In this document: piece after piece, positions 22,440-33,889 of the stretch
How positions within the stretch are numbered: the stretch's first letter is position 1
Layout of the letters: each line of letters starts with the position of its first letter
DNA from: Dichomitus squalens LYAD-421 SS1
Lineage: Eukaryota > Basidiomycota > Agaricomycetes > Polyporales > Polyporaceae
NCBI RefSeq assembly: GCF_000275845.1
Contig: NW_006766926.1
Coordinates: 193,861 to 257,860 of the forward strand
Reading direction: 5' to 3'
Length of the DNA stretch: 64,000 nt
Made by a program: the position numbers and the translations under genes
The notes under the pieces: generated by a model
Told to the model about the DNA's origin: nothing
Database searches by the model: none
Seen by the model: only the letters and a program-made list of their open reading frames with translations

Positions 22440-23900
22440 GTGGGGCGCGAACATTGTCGCGTACGTCTTGCATAGCGGGGCGGGCGACGACATCGGGGGC
22501 GAACGAAAATTCGGCTCTACCACTCGCTCTGGAGCACAGCGGGGGCATGGGACAGATGAGAGGACGAACACAAGCGTCTTCCGTCAACATCAGTAGGGAT
22601 GTCACAGGCTGTCGTGACGCTATCCGCGCAGACGATTCCCGAGGTAGTTCCGATGAGGAACTTGCCCAAGGCCAGTTGTCGATATGGCCTGGATCCCCAC
22701 CCATTTGGGCGTGACTTCGGCTACTTTCACGACGGGCATTGGCCAATGCCCGTCGTGTTTGTCTTGCTTTGAACAGGAAACCAGCAAACAGGGTATACTT
22801 ATCAACTGCTGGACGTGACAGACCTTGAGTAGATCCTTGAGAGTTAAAGGCCCGATGCATGCTAACACGAATGCGATGCAAGTTGTAGACTGAAGTGATA
22901 TATATCCATGGGAGAGGTAAAGTAAACGGGAGATAAATTGCGAACGATGTGACACTTGACATAAGCAAACCATACGACGCGAGTGCAGCCCGATAGTGAC
23001 GAAAGAAGGAACCGAAGCAACACACCGAAGAAGATGCATGACCATCCATCCAGGGCCATGACGCATCCGCCGTCCGCTTCCGGCACCAGCGCGGGTGTGA
23101 GTGCAGGCGCGGGCACGAATGCGGAGTGGGACACCGTCCGTTGGGTATCATCCATAGTCGAGCCAGACTCCGCGACGAAGTAGGACTCCATATGCGAAGG
23201 GGAGAGCGGCTGCGAGAATGCAGGCGATGGCGAGTCGAGGTACGCCAACACCGACTTGGTCACGAACTCCGTTGCCTCTGGCAGGCTCGTATGCGGATTC
23301 TTCCACTTCCGCGACGGGCAATTCGTCGATGACCTCGCTGAAAACAGAGGGTTCCCTATCCGAACCGGGATGGGATGTAAGGTCGTCATGTTCTCTTTCC
23401 CCGCCTCTTGCTTCCTTCCGCCGGTCTCCCACTCCGCTTCGCTGCTGTAGGTCACCGCGTCCAGGTATGCACGGATCCAGTAGTTGCCGACCACTGATTG
23501 GCCAGTCTGAGGAGTGTGCCTGCCTCCTAGAATGCGTACTACGATGGAGTAGGGCTGGATGTGGTCGAGGGTATGCGGCTCCGTGTTCTCCCCATAGCGT
23601 CCAACTCGACAATCGTCATCGAGTGTCCAGCGATGCTGGAAGAAATTACAGTCGGCGTCGCAGGAGACGCTAGTGAGGCAGAACCCCATAGCAGGCACAC
23701 CTTATCTGCCAATGCAAGACATCCCGACATTGATCCACTCACATGCAGAGCGCTCGCGACTCGTTTCATCGTACACATGGTCACAGGACCCCAAGACATA
23801 GGAAAACGATACATGACGCTACAACACAACTTGAGGAGTCAATCAGCATTCGGATGCATGCCCACAGAGCAGAACTCACCAAAGATGGGAACTGACGTCA
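22440..23900 (-). pseudogene. Vezatin-like relic 3 (tail plus end of the replaced segment)
   Basis: Tail to tail with FunK1-3. From right to left: part of the unmatched segment seen in relics 2 and 4 ([20 protein letters not shown] near 23630-23690), then EWETGGRKQEAGKEN near 23410-23445, LDSPSPAFSQPLSPSHMES and GSTMDDTQRTVSHSAF at 23110-23240, then the 3' flank to about 22440. It is cut off on the right just before the CCDC137-like gene; the middle part of the protein is missing. Stops and frame changes are present. Confidence 0.7.
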
Positions 23901-23909
23901 GGTCCAGTA

Positions 23910-24880
23910 TTAGACAACTGATTTTCCCTTCTTCATCTCCCGGTAGAGCCTGATCGCTCGCTCCCGCTCCTCTTCCATCATCGCCTTCTGCGCCATGGAA
24001 AGGACGCCGTCCTTGAGCGAGGTCGCACCCGAAGCGTTCGTCCCGCCTCCCATCGCGGCGAGCTTCTTTGCCTTCCGCGGAAGCTTCTTCAGTTCGGGCG
24101 GAGCCTGCGCGACGTCGTTCAGCCGGCGCGGCGCGGACGTGTCCACTTTCTGGAACTCCTTCGGTCCGGTCTCCTTCGCTTTCGCGCGGGCAGCCGGCCG
24201 GCCGTCCTCGTCCTCCGAGTCCTCGTCGTCCCTCGCCTGGTCCGATGTTGCGCGCGACTTGGAGGCGGCCGCTGCTGCCTTCTTGCTCCCTTGACTCGCG
24301 AGTTCCTCCTTCTTGGCCTGCCGCACACGCGCGGACGACGTCTGAATAGCTTCCTTCACCAAATGACGCATCGAGTCTTCCACCCGTCTACAGCGCATGC
24401 GTCAAACGATCTGTCAGGCCCAGCAAGGTACGAATGCGGTAGGATTCCGCGCAGACGTACCGGTTGAAGTGCGCCATCGACTCCCCAGCCATGATCCGCA
24501 ACTGCGCCTTCTTCCTCCCCTCTCCTTCTCCCCCGCCCTCACTCTTCCCCGCCCCCTCGTCCCGCTTCCGCTTTTTTCGCGAGGGCCCCGCGCTCCCCTC
24601 ATCGCTGTCCAGGCCTTTCCTCTTCCGCTCCGCGAATTCCTGCTGGACCTTCGCCGCGTTCAACACGCGCGCCGCGCTCTTTGGAATCTCTTCGTTTTCA
24701 ATCGCCTTCTTGGCCCCCGGCGCCAGATCGCTCCCGCTATGGAAGACGGTGTGGAAAAGAGGGGCAGGGATACGATCAGACTTTTCTCAGTAGGGAGACG
24801 TCCCGAGGATAGTGGCAGCTTACATACGATTCGGTCCGCTGTTTCTCTCGCATGGAGCGTTTCGCACGTTTGTGAGGCAT
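23910..24880 (-). CDS. CCDC137-like nucleolar protein, three exons
   Basis: Exons on the minus strand are 24880-24828, 24736-24461 and 24387-23910, giving 268 residues with consistent phases (the first intron starts GTATGT and the second GTACGT). The protein starts MPHKRAKRSMREKQRTE and continues SGSDLAP, IPKSAARVLNAAKVQQEF, a Lys/Arg/Gly-rich stretch (SRKKRKRDEG), then GESMAHFNRRVEDSMRHLVK and QTSSARVRQAKKEE, and ends basic. The GES..HFNRRVED block and the basic, coiled-coil-prone composition fit fungal proteins related to CCDC137, thought to be nucleolar and linked to ribosome assembly; this name is tentative. A second, broken copy lies at 29101-29729. It is tightly packed against vezatin-like relic 3 at its 3' end. 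Confidence 0.8.
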
Positions 24881-25256
24881 GTCGATAGGGTATATGCGAG
24901 TGGTTGTGGTGGTAGTGAGGTGGTGGTAGTATGCAGCAGGTCTGTTCGGCGCCTCAGATTTCCACATGCTACATAGTTTCCGCATATAGATGGATTGCGT
25001 AACACGAGGCTACCGGACCACTGATGACAACTTTCACTGTGCACACCGCTACCTCCAGCTTGATGCACCAGCACTAGGGCTACGCCAGCCCTACGCACGC
25101 CTCGAGGCCGTCTCGCATCCGTCATCCGTTGGCTGCAACCGATGTAGCCCTCACCGACAGCGTACTCACGCCAAAATTGCAACAGGCCTTTGACAACCTC
25201 CCCTGTGAACCCGAGTCGTTCTCGAACCGATTCACAGTCTGGCATCCTCATCCTCA

Positions 25257-25865
25257 ACCATCACAACTCTTGTCATCTCTGTCTTTGAGCTCTCCTGGAT
25301 CATATATCCTGCACTCTTCCATTTTCCTCACGTTCGTCCCTAACAGCTCCCAGCTTAGCAATAGGAACACGGCTCCTGCAGCGTCCGTCCAGGTTGGTGC
25401 CACCTGCTCTCACGAAAAACGGAGTTGGGCTGTCCACGGACGTCGGTCTGGCTTGTCGGGACGTCGCGCAGGCACGAGACGCGGATGTCGGCGAGGGAGC
25501 AGTGGGGTGATACATCGAGTTGATCACTCTGGTGAGTTCTGCGCTACCAGTCTTGTCGATGCCGCATGTCCCGGCCTGTCCACACTCGTGCCCTTCTTTT
25601 CTCCGCGAGACGATATCGTGAGGCATGATAGGGGATGTGGAAGGTGGATTGGCGGAAGCCGCGGCATCATCCAGGGCCCGGGTAGTAGGAGACCCGGCAA
25701 GGGGCTCGATGGGCGATTCGGCGCACCTTACACGAGATGCTTGCATGTCCTGGAAGTTAGTCTCGTGTTTATCCCAGACATGAGAGAGGACCGCGTGTTC
25801 CCCGGGCATGTTCTCCGGTGTAAGGACGAACGTTAGCCAGCAGGCGCGGTCTTGAGCAACCACAT
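25257..25865 (-). pseudogene. HET-domain gene, broken copy
   Basis: Duplicate of the intact HET gene at 30079-32176. The start is kept (MWLLKTA) but a stop follows at codon 11. Further on the copy reads ENMPGEHAVLSHVWDKHE, GTCGIDKTGSAELTRVINSM in shifted frames. Near 25320 the homology jumps from about codon 190 of the intact gene to sequence matching the last 20 or so codons (shared CTCTCCTGGATCAT), so about 1.4 kb has been deleted. It cannot make a working protein. Confidence 0.8.
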
Positions 25866-25930
25866 AATGTCCCGGCAGCAGAAGAAGGCGGTTCGGAGGT
25901 AGATCTATGTTCTCCGGATGTACGCTGAAC

Positions 25931-25951
25931 GTTGAACGTTGAACGTTGAAC
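25931..25951. repeat. Seven-base tandem repeat
   Basis: GTTGAAC occurs three times in a row with a fourth imperfect unit, just upstream of the broken HET copy, where similarity to the intact HET locus fades. It is not present at the matching place near 32300. Confidence 0.6.
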
Positions 25952-26260
25952 TTTGAGCAGGATTCAACATCGTCTGGCACTGTATCGTGTATCTGTCGCG
26001 GATACGTGATAGATCGCCGTATTCGAGGGTCTGCCTCGTATTCAAGCCTTCCCGAGGAGGGTGAGGATGTGTCATGATTTCGCGCACGTCTGGTACGAAG
26101 TACAACGTAACATCCGAGCTTTCACTTTGTAAATGATTCCTCAGTGACACACACAATCGACTCCTATACAGCTTCTCTCTGCCGTTGCGCCTGTACAGAA
26201 GCAACCTGCTGCTGCCTGACAATAGCGCCGTGCGCAAAAGTCTCCGGCGAGCTCCGGCAA

Positions 26261-27984
26261 CTAGTCTCCCTCGACGTGTGGAACCTGCGACATGACGTGC
26301 TCGGAGTCTCCATCTCCCTCGTCATAGCTCTCCTCTCCTCCACCAAAGTACTGGTCAGGCGTGATGCGTGCTCCGATAGATCCTATCGCTCTGTCGAATA
26401 CTACGGAGCTGGCATGGGACGTCGTCATAGCTTGGGAAGAGGCCATGTCGACAGTTCTTTGGTTGGCCATCTGCAGGTGGATGATAAAACGGGAGACGAG
26501 GACGGTGGACACCCTACGATTTCGCATCCCGAGAGGTCGCCACATGTGGGTGTCAGTATGGGCAGGTGGTCGCTGTTAGAAAGAATATGCGCGGACATAC
26601 GGGGTTGTGAAGGCGGTGAAGTAACTGCTGTTCTGTAGGCTAAATACCTCCATCTAGTAGCTTATATGTCAGTGACTGAGGATCGAGAGCATCAGAACGA
26701 TACTACCGAGAGCAGAGTGAACGACAAATGCAAAGAGTTGAGAACGGCTAAAGTGCTATATCATGCTCGACGAGACTCGCTGAAAATGGCTGCGTAAACG
26801 TTACTGACAGAAAATAAATGGTCCCTGGGCACTGGATGGTCAGTATCGCCTATAACTAGTGATGCTATGCTCACCATCTAGTAAGAGCACACCAGACAAC
26901 GTGCCCTTCCAATGGCTCCTGTCATAGGAGTTGTAGCGTCGCGATAATGTTAGCCATGCCACGACAACAGCGATGAGATCCGCCACAATCTGGCAGCCGC
27001 GAGATGCTATAGTGACTATGACGTCGATCGGGATGAGACGGACGTGGCAATTGTGTGATAAGTCGGGACCTACACCTGATCAGAATCAAGGCGAGTACCC
27101 TTCAGTTGAACGCCAGTAAACAAGTGGAAAACTTCTCACGCTTTCACTAGGTGAATCGGAGTGGAATCTTGTATCACACATCCAAAAGGAGGCATAATTT
27201 GGCCAGTTAGCCCAAACCCGTACCGACACTGATGCGATGGAAACTTTAGCAAGGTAGTCATCTGGGGTAGCGATATGACTGTACCAAATTCAGTCCGACA
27301 GTCACTGCGCACAACAGTGTAGTTAGCACTGAGAGATACCATACTCTACGGATGGCATGTACACGCATGCCCGTGAAAACTACGGAAACATGCGTCATTA
27401 GACCGTGCTTGGTTTGGATCGACGCAAGTGAATGCACGTACCAGCCCAGACCAAGTATAACATGTTCTCGAAAGCGAGCTGTGTTCTAGCCCCGAGTTTG
27501 CATCTATGCAAATGGATTGAAAGAGCCGAGCAATAGAGCAACTGACTAGCTTACGTCTAGGATTGTCTGAGTGCATACATCAGTAGCATTGTATCAAAGA
27601 GTGCACATACCTCCGCAGATAACTCAAACATCTCCGATGCAAGTGCGTAGGAAAAGTAGATCACAGCGAGGTACTTGTTGAGCCAGAACAGCACCGCCGC
27701 ACCCGTCGGCTTTTTGCGCCAGAAGAAATGTACGTCGTCCTTGGTCGAGAGGATTGCATCCCGCAGAAAGAGAACTAGAGATCGCCGTAGAAGTATATGA
27801 TTATAAACTATACTCCGGTGCCACAGGACGAGCTCACTATACCTGATGTGGCATTAGTGCAGTAATTGTTTGTGACACTGTGGTTGTGGAACAGAGTTCA
27901 GTATGCGTCCTCCAGGTATGAGAATGGCTGAACTCGCATGCTTGTGAATACCGCGACAAACTGAGCAGCTTGCGACGAAGACAT
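26261..27984 (-). CDS. DUF6533-type integral membrane protein, multi-exon, exon limits uncertain
   Basis: Minus-strand multi-exon gene of the basidiomycete family of seven-helix-like proteins with an N-terminal DUF6533 domain; function unknown. Pieces seen in order: start MSSSQAAQFVAVFTSM (ATG at 27984); KDDVHFFWRKKPTGAAVLFW then LNKYLAVIYFSYALASE at about 27625-27745, a typical DUF6533 core; ENMLYLVWA and VFTGMRVHAIRRVWYL at about 27340-27480, with a hydrophobic continuation; and the C-terminal exon with LVSRFIIHLQMANQRTV and SIGARITPDQYF ending at 26261, which matches the usual family tail. Several exons between 26560 and 27330 could not be placed, so I cannot say whether the gene is whole. 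Confidence 0.5.
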
Positions 27985-28505
27985 GGGTGGTGGACTGGAC
28001 TCAGCTCACAATGGTGGGGCCGAGGGATGAACTCCACGAAGGAAGCCTATACATATGTGTGCCAGAAGGTTCATCAGCAGAACGCCGACCCATACTCTTA
28101 GCTGCGCCGCATGTCGCAGTCACCATTCTTGTGGTACGACGATCCCTCTCACCTTGTTCAATTTATAGAACTTGAGGATGCCGTGACCATCCGAACAGAA
28201 GCGGATTTGGAGGTATTGTGGAGCCATGCCCAAAGTGCCTTCGTTGATATGCGTTGTGCGTGAGTTCCCGCTAGCAAGATTGACAACAGTCGTCTCGTGC
28301 TCGCTTATCAGCTACATTCCGCAGAGATTGCGAGACGCGAGGTCGCGCGTGTCCTTGAGCTTGGGTGCGCGTTTGATTAAACTTGAACTTCGGCACGGTA
28401 TAGAACATACGACGGCGTCCCGTAACTCTCGGATGCTATTGCCGCTCGCTCGGCGAGTCGCCGCAACGCGCTAATCTGTCACAGACGCAGCTTGGAAGAT
28501 GATAA
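27985..28505. other. Intergenic region upstream of the DUF6533-type gene
   Basis: Expected promoter of the minus-strand DUF6533-type gene. No gene, RNA or repeat recognised up to the edge of the duplicated block at 28506. Confidence 0.4.
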
Positions 28506-29100
28506 GCTTCGGGCAAACGAACAGGTTTCTTTGTATACTGGCACGACTTCTTGGCACAGCGGCAGGGTGATGATACACGTCTATAGATCGGGGGCGGTCT
28601 CGATGAGCAACAGCAGCAAATGAGAAGCGACGAGCACGAAGCGGCAACGAACATGAAGATGAGCATGATGATGGTCAACGAAGCTGAAGTGGCAGATGGA
28701 AGATGTCGTAGGTCGCAGCAGAAACAAAGGGTAAAAAAAGCGATCAGACGATGGGGGTAAAAGAGAAGCGAGGGATATTCGAGTTCACAATTCCAGGCGG
28801 AGAGACACGACATATGACGACAGATGAGGCGAGGGCGAAGAACGGGACGCAGCGCGAAGGAACGGGAGGAAGGACAGGGAAGGGCCAGTCGAGGGCCCAG
28901 AACGGACAACGGACAGGACGAGCGAGCCAAACCAACCAAATACCCAAAGTTCGCCGGGGCCATAAACGAGCGTGGTGCTTGCCCGGTCGCACGCGGGCTC
29001 TCGGAGGCGACCGCGCACCGATGCGAGTGCGCGCCCGCCACCGGAGTCGCGACGATAGCAGGAGGTGGGAAGCAGACGATACACGAGATGGAGATGAGAG
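28506..29100 (+). repeat. Direct repeat copy A (duplicated 3' flank of the HSF-type gene)
   Basis: Nearly the same as 32799-33419, starting around CAGGTTTCTTTGTATAC and ending at CACGAGATGGAGATGAGAG. The other copy is followed by the rest of the 3' flank of the HSF-type gene. This copy is joined at 29100/29101 to the middle of a broken CCDC137-like gene. The two differ by a few substitutions and a roughly 25-base gap near 28812. Confidence 0.88.
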
Positions 29101-29729
29101 GGCCACCCTCCTCCGAGTCTGAATCGGCCCTCGCCGGGCCCGATTGTGCGCGCGACTTCGACGATGCGTTCGCGGCCGCTGCTACCTTCTTGCTCCCTTG
29201 GCTGGTGAGATCCTCCTTCTTGGCCTGCCGCACACGCGCGGACGACGTCTGCATCGCTTCCTTCACCAAACGACGCATAGAGTCTTCCACCCGTGTGCAG
29301 CGCATGCGTCAAACGATATGTCAGACACAGCAAAGGCACAAGACGGTACGAATGCGGTAGGATTCCGCGCAGACGTACCGATTGCAAAGTGCGCCATCGA
29401 CTCCCCAGGCATGATCCGCAACTGCGTCTTCTTCCTCCCCTCTCCTTCTCCCCCCTCACTGCTCTTCCCCGCACTCCCGTCCCGTTTCCGCATCTTTCGC
29501 GACGACCCCGCGCTCCCCTCATCGCTGTCCAGGCCCTTCCTCTTCCGTTCTGCGGACTCCTGCTGGACCTTCGCCGCATTCAACGCGCGCGCCGCGCTCT
29601 TAGGAAGAGGGGCAGGAATATGATTGGACTTTTCTCAATAGGGGGACGTCCTGATAATAGTGGCAGCTTACATTCGATTCGGTCCACTTTTCCTCTCGTC
29701 ATGGAGCGTTTGGCGCGTTTGTGAGGCAT
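29101..29729 (-). pseudogene. CCDC137-like gene, broken copy
   Basis: Matches the intact gene at 23910-24880 from its ATG (29729, MPHKRAKRSM) to the middle of the last exon, where it is cut by the 29100/29101 junction (after ADSDSEEGG). Further damage: the coding end of exon 1 is altered; the start of exon 2 with its splice acceptor is deleted near 29607, removing SGSDLAPGAKKAIENEE; and the exon 2 end and intron differ. Still readable are NAAKVQQESAERKRKGLDSD and VEDSMRRLVKEAMQTSSARV. The 3' half of the last exon is absent. Confidence 0.85.
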
Positions 29730-30078
29730 GTCGATAGGGTATATGCGAGAGATGGTGATAGCAATGAACAATGTTAGAGAGGCGGATTCGTGCGGCGCCC
29801 CAGACTATTCGCCCATTTCCGCATATGGACCTTGTGCATAACACGAGGCTACTAGACGCTTCTTATTAAGCGCCATAGGTCACTCAAGATTGTCCCTGTG
29901 AAGCGTGGTCGTCACAGCGATAACGTCCAGAGCTGACCACCCTAATCGTTTTCAGACCTGGTTTGACTCCCATTGTACAAGCCGCACCACCATGGATCGT
30001 CAGAAGGTGCTACTAGGTTCATACACTGATCGTCACTGCCTACGAATTGGGTTCCATGCTCCTGGTTCATCCTCATAC

Positions 30079-32176
30079 TCACGCATCGCGACGCTCTTCA
30101 TCGCTTTCGGTAACCTCTCCTGGATCATGTATCCTGTTCCATTCGCTTAGATCCATGGAGGCGGTGGTGCGCAACCGCCCCGAATCCTCGAGTTCGGGTG
30201 CCACTACGAATTTGATATGCATTATCCGGGTTGCAGGGTCCAGGTGAGAGCGCCTGAAAGTCAATCTGATCTCATCCTGATGAGAGTCTCGAGGCAAGCC
30301 CGGGCGCCAGTGCGATGAGAATGATGTGATAGTGAAGGCACGCGTTTGATCGTGCCAGTCGTCGATGTGGTGCTCGGAGCAGTCGTGCGATGCTGGCACT
30401 AACGGTGGGCCCTGTTCTTCCGCAACAAGAGCCCAGTGACAGCCGGGCGTTGTAGCGGAGCAGATACCCAGATAGACGATGTTGCACTGCACAACCCTTC
30501 CCAGTTTGTGTCGAGTGGCGTTGATCATAATCGCGACTGGTACGGGATGTGGGTTCCCCGTAAGGGGATAAGGGATAACTGACAACCGGTCAATAAGGTT
30601 GCGCGTACTGAGACTGTTCTGTAATTCCCGAACGTGAGATGGGGGAACACGGAACGGCGTGTGGCGTAGGCTCGAACTAAGCTCGATTAAAGGCTTGAGC
30701 GACGCAGAATGTGTGCCGTCGGTGGAAATGCAGATGGACTCCCACAGGACGGGACTTTGCATCCAGTTGTTCTTGTGAAGAACCAGTGCGTCTTCATCCA
30801 GGTATCCCTTCCAAAGAACCCGATTGTCTGCATCTAGCGGAACCAGGTGTCCCGTCCAAATACCACGTTCATGCGTGCGGAAGGGGATGTCAAGCACTGT
30901 GTACAGATGGCGCTTTGAATCCAGAGTCTCTTCAGAGCGCTGGAGGAGGAGACCGATATTGCGCCGAGTTGGGCCTTTCAATTGGACGCCTGACAGAATG
31001 GCAACACTAGGACCAACCGCGAGGTGGAAGAGCAGTACGTCGGCAGAGAGGCCGTAGGGCGTAAGATGAAATGTGGGCCGCCTCCTTGATCCTGCTGCGC
31101 GACGAAGACGACGCTCAGGCTAAGGATATTCAGTGAGTCACAGCACTATCCTGACGTCACGTGCAAAGAGGACTCACTGCAACATCATGCCACGACGTCC
31201 GTGAGGTGGCGGCTGCGAGCCCGACGTCATGTCCCATGAGAAAGTCCGAGGGGGAGTGGGCGAAGATGCCGTCACTGGCTGGGGGTGAGGGGCTCAGTCC
31301 CACTGAGTAGAGCGGCTCGGCCTCATGAGGTTCAAGGGTCCTCAGATCACCCCAGGCGAAGATCGAAAAATCTTGCGAGCGTTTCATGATTTCTTCTTGG
31401 AGCCTTAAGAACGCATTCCTTCCCTCGCCGTAGAGCGCAGGCATGAAGATCCCGAAGATCCCCATCAAGGAGTACGCCTCGTCCTCGGGTCGCGTCGTCT
31501 CCCGATTTGCCGCCCACGCCATGCGAGCAGCGACGCAGTAGTCACTCGGCTTCGTGTTCATCCTCAAGAGAGGGGCTGGGACCTTAGTGATGCTCTCCAG
31601 CAAAGGAGCTAGGTCTGCTTTCGACCCCAACAGTTCCCAGCTCTGCGACAGGAGCATGACGGACTCAGGTGCAATGAGCTCCTGCAGTGTCCATCCACGT
31701 CGGTGCCACTTGCTCTCCTGGAATGCGGATTTAGGCTGTTCGAGGACGTCGATCGGGCCGGTCGGGACGTCGAACAGGTACGCGAAGCAAATGTCAGCGA
31801 GGGAGTAATAGCGATACATCGAGTTGATCGTTTCGGTGAGTTCTGCGCTGCTGGTCTTGTCGATGCAGCATGTGTCGGCCCATCCATACTCGTATCCTTC
31901 TTTCTCTGCAAGGATACAGAAGTTGCGGATCTTATGCGAGACGAGATCGCGAGGCGTGATAGGAGTAGTGGGGTGGGAAGTGGTATCAAGGTTGGCGGGG
32001 GACCCGGCACTGGGCTCAGCGGGGGCTTCGGCGCACTTTGCACGAAATGCCTGGATGTCCTGGAAGGTATTCTCGTGTTCGTCCCAGACGTGAGAGAGGA
32101 TCGCGTATCCCCCGGGCACACTCTCGGGTGTAGGGAAGAACTCTAGTTCGGCACAGGCAGTCTTGAGCAACCACAT
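30079..32176 (-). CDS. HET-domain protein (heterokaryon incompatibility family)
   Basis: Two exons, 32176-31178 and 31119-30079, separated by a 58-nt GT..AG intron; 679 residues. The start MWLLKTACAELEFF followed by YAILSHVWDEHENTFQDIQ is the classic opening of HET-domain proteins. Other signature parts are YGWADTCCIDKTSSAEL, INSMYRYYSLADICFAYLFD, SKWHRRGWTLQELIAPE and RPEDEAYSLMGIFGIFMPAL. The second exon (TFHLTPYGLSADVLLFH) is the more variable C-terminal region. HET proteins of ascomycetes trigger cell death after fusion of unlike hyphae; in basidiomycetes the families are large and individual roles are mostly unknown. A broken duplicate lies at 25257-25865. Confidence 0.92.
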
Positions 32177-32798
32177 AGCGGGTGATCTGAGACTCGGCAG
32201 TAATCAACGGAGGTTGCAGCACGTTTCAACGCACGGTCGGACGCACCAGGATGTTGGTCATTCGATATGTTGACGACGGCGGTATATCTATGTTCCCGCG
32301 GAGAGGGAAGGCCAGCTATCGAATCCATGATTGTGAATATTGTCGCACATCATGTCGTTAAGACGGTCAGAACCACTCGAGCGCACACGACCGAAAGGCT
32401 TGGGCTTACCGAGGGATCTACAAGACGATGCTAGCTGAGGATAAGCACCTGGCGGAGAGTGAGGCTAGATATGCTCGGACATACTATACGTCTGGGGGTG
32501 TGTAGTGTCTCAAAACCCCAGAGGGGGACGGCTAGCACGCGAGGGGATAGAGTGAGTAGATAAGGGACAGTATGTACTACGTCGAGCGAATCCGAACGTC
32601 GGCGCCTAAAGCGCATGACCTAACAGGGTGGCAGGTTGTGGGATTACGCAAGCCCTCCGCTATAGCGATTTATTAGTACGTACCGGCCCCGTACCTAGTA
32701 TATCACGAGTGCTCGATGGGTACCGGGTCCTGACGGTCTCGTTCGTTGTATCACCGGATCGCGCTTATCCGTCACCAATACGACTTGGAAACGACACT
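32177..32798. other. Upstream region of the HET gene
   Basis: Probably the HET promoter. The first 120 bases or so resemble the region beside the broken HET copy (25866-25920). Nothing else is recognised up to the direct repeat at 32799. Confidence 0.4.
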
Positions 32799-33419
32799 CG
32801 GGCAGACAAACACAGGTTTCTTTGTATACGAGCACGGGTTCTTGGCACAGCGGCAGGGTGATGATACACGTCTATAGATCGGGGGCGGTCTCGATGAGCA
32901 ACAGCAGCAAATGAGAAGCGACGAGCACGAAGCGGCAACGAACATGAAGATGAGCATGATGATGGTCAACGAAGCTGAAGTGGCAGATGGAAGATGCCGT
33001 AGGTCGCAGCAAAAACAAAGGGATAAAAGAAAAGCGATCAGACGACGGGGTAAAAGAGACGCGAGGGATATTCGAGTTCACAATTCCAGGCGGAGAGACA
33101 CGAGATATGAGATGAACAAGCGGACGGGCAGAAAGACGACAGATGGGGCGAGGGCGAAGAACGGGACGCAGCGCGAAGGAACGGGAGGAAGGACAGGGAA
33201 GGGCCAGTCGGGGGCCCAGAACGGACAACGGACAGGACGAGCGAGCCAAACCAACCAAATACCCAAAGTTCGCCGGGGCCGGGAACGAGCGTGGTGCTTG
33301 CCCGGTCGCACGCGGGCTCTCGGAGGCGACCGCGCACAGATGCGAGTGCGCGCCCGCCACCGGAGTCGCGACGATAGCAGGAGGTGGGAAGTAGACGATA
33401 CACGAGATGGAGATGAGAG
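32799..33419 (+). repeat. Direct repeat copy B (original 3' flank of the HSF-type gene)
   Basis: Partner of 28506-29100. Here it is continuous with 33420-33889, the rest of the sequence downstream of the HSF-type gene's stop codon, so this is taken as the source copy. No coding region is supported in 32799-33889; the open frames on it are products of GC-rich sequence. Confidence 0.8.
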
Positions 33420-33889
33420 CGCGATAGGGGAGATGATGGACACATAGGTAGATGGGCGGATGGAGTCATTGGGGAACGGATGGATGGACGCCGGGGGTGG
33501 GATGGGATGGGAGATTGTGCGGAGGTTACGACGGGAAGCATTGTGTCCTGGTTCGGCGGGAGTGTAAAAGCGCATGATGAACGGACCAAGGGCGTAGGGA
33601 GCAAGACGAAAAGGAGAGATAGCAGTTGGATCTGATGATGTTCATGTGAACGTTCGTATCGCAAAAGGAGACAAGGGAGGTAGTACACAGACGCAGACGG
33701 TCAATGGTCCAAGAAAGCACTGGCGCAGAACACATATGAACAGGCGAACGGAACAAAACCGAAGCAAAGGAGAGGAAAGGCGAGTCGATGAGGTCTCGTG
33801 CGCGCGCTCTAGCGCGCCGTTTTTTGGCCCGTCGGGCAGTCCCGACCATCCACGCCAGCCGTCGTCGACCGACGAGGGGCGCGCGACGA

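Larger units (their letters stand above)
9650..23420 (+). repeat. Left arm of a large inverted repeat
   Basis: The sequence of blocks here (upstream block, FunK1-2, vezatin-like relic on the opposite strand, relic 3 of the unnamed gene, FunK1-3, vezatin-like tail) appears in reverse complement at about 49860-63360. Matching is visible in coding exons, introns, promoter blocks and 3' flanks. The arms differ by many substitutions and small indels, so the duplication is not recent. Arm limits are approximate. Confidence 0.8.

Noticed and set aside
28824..29360. 178-codon frame on the + strand, also present at 32911-33447
   Set aside because: Present in both direct repeats only because the repeats are copies; Arg/Lys-rich, no domain, and one copy runs into the reverse strand of a pseudogene.
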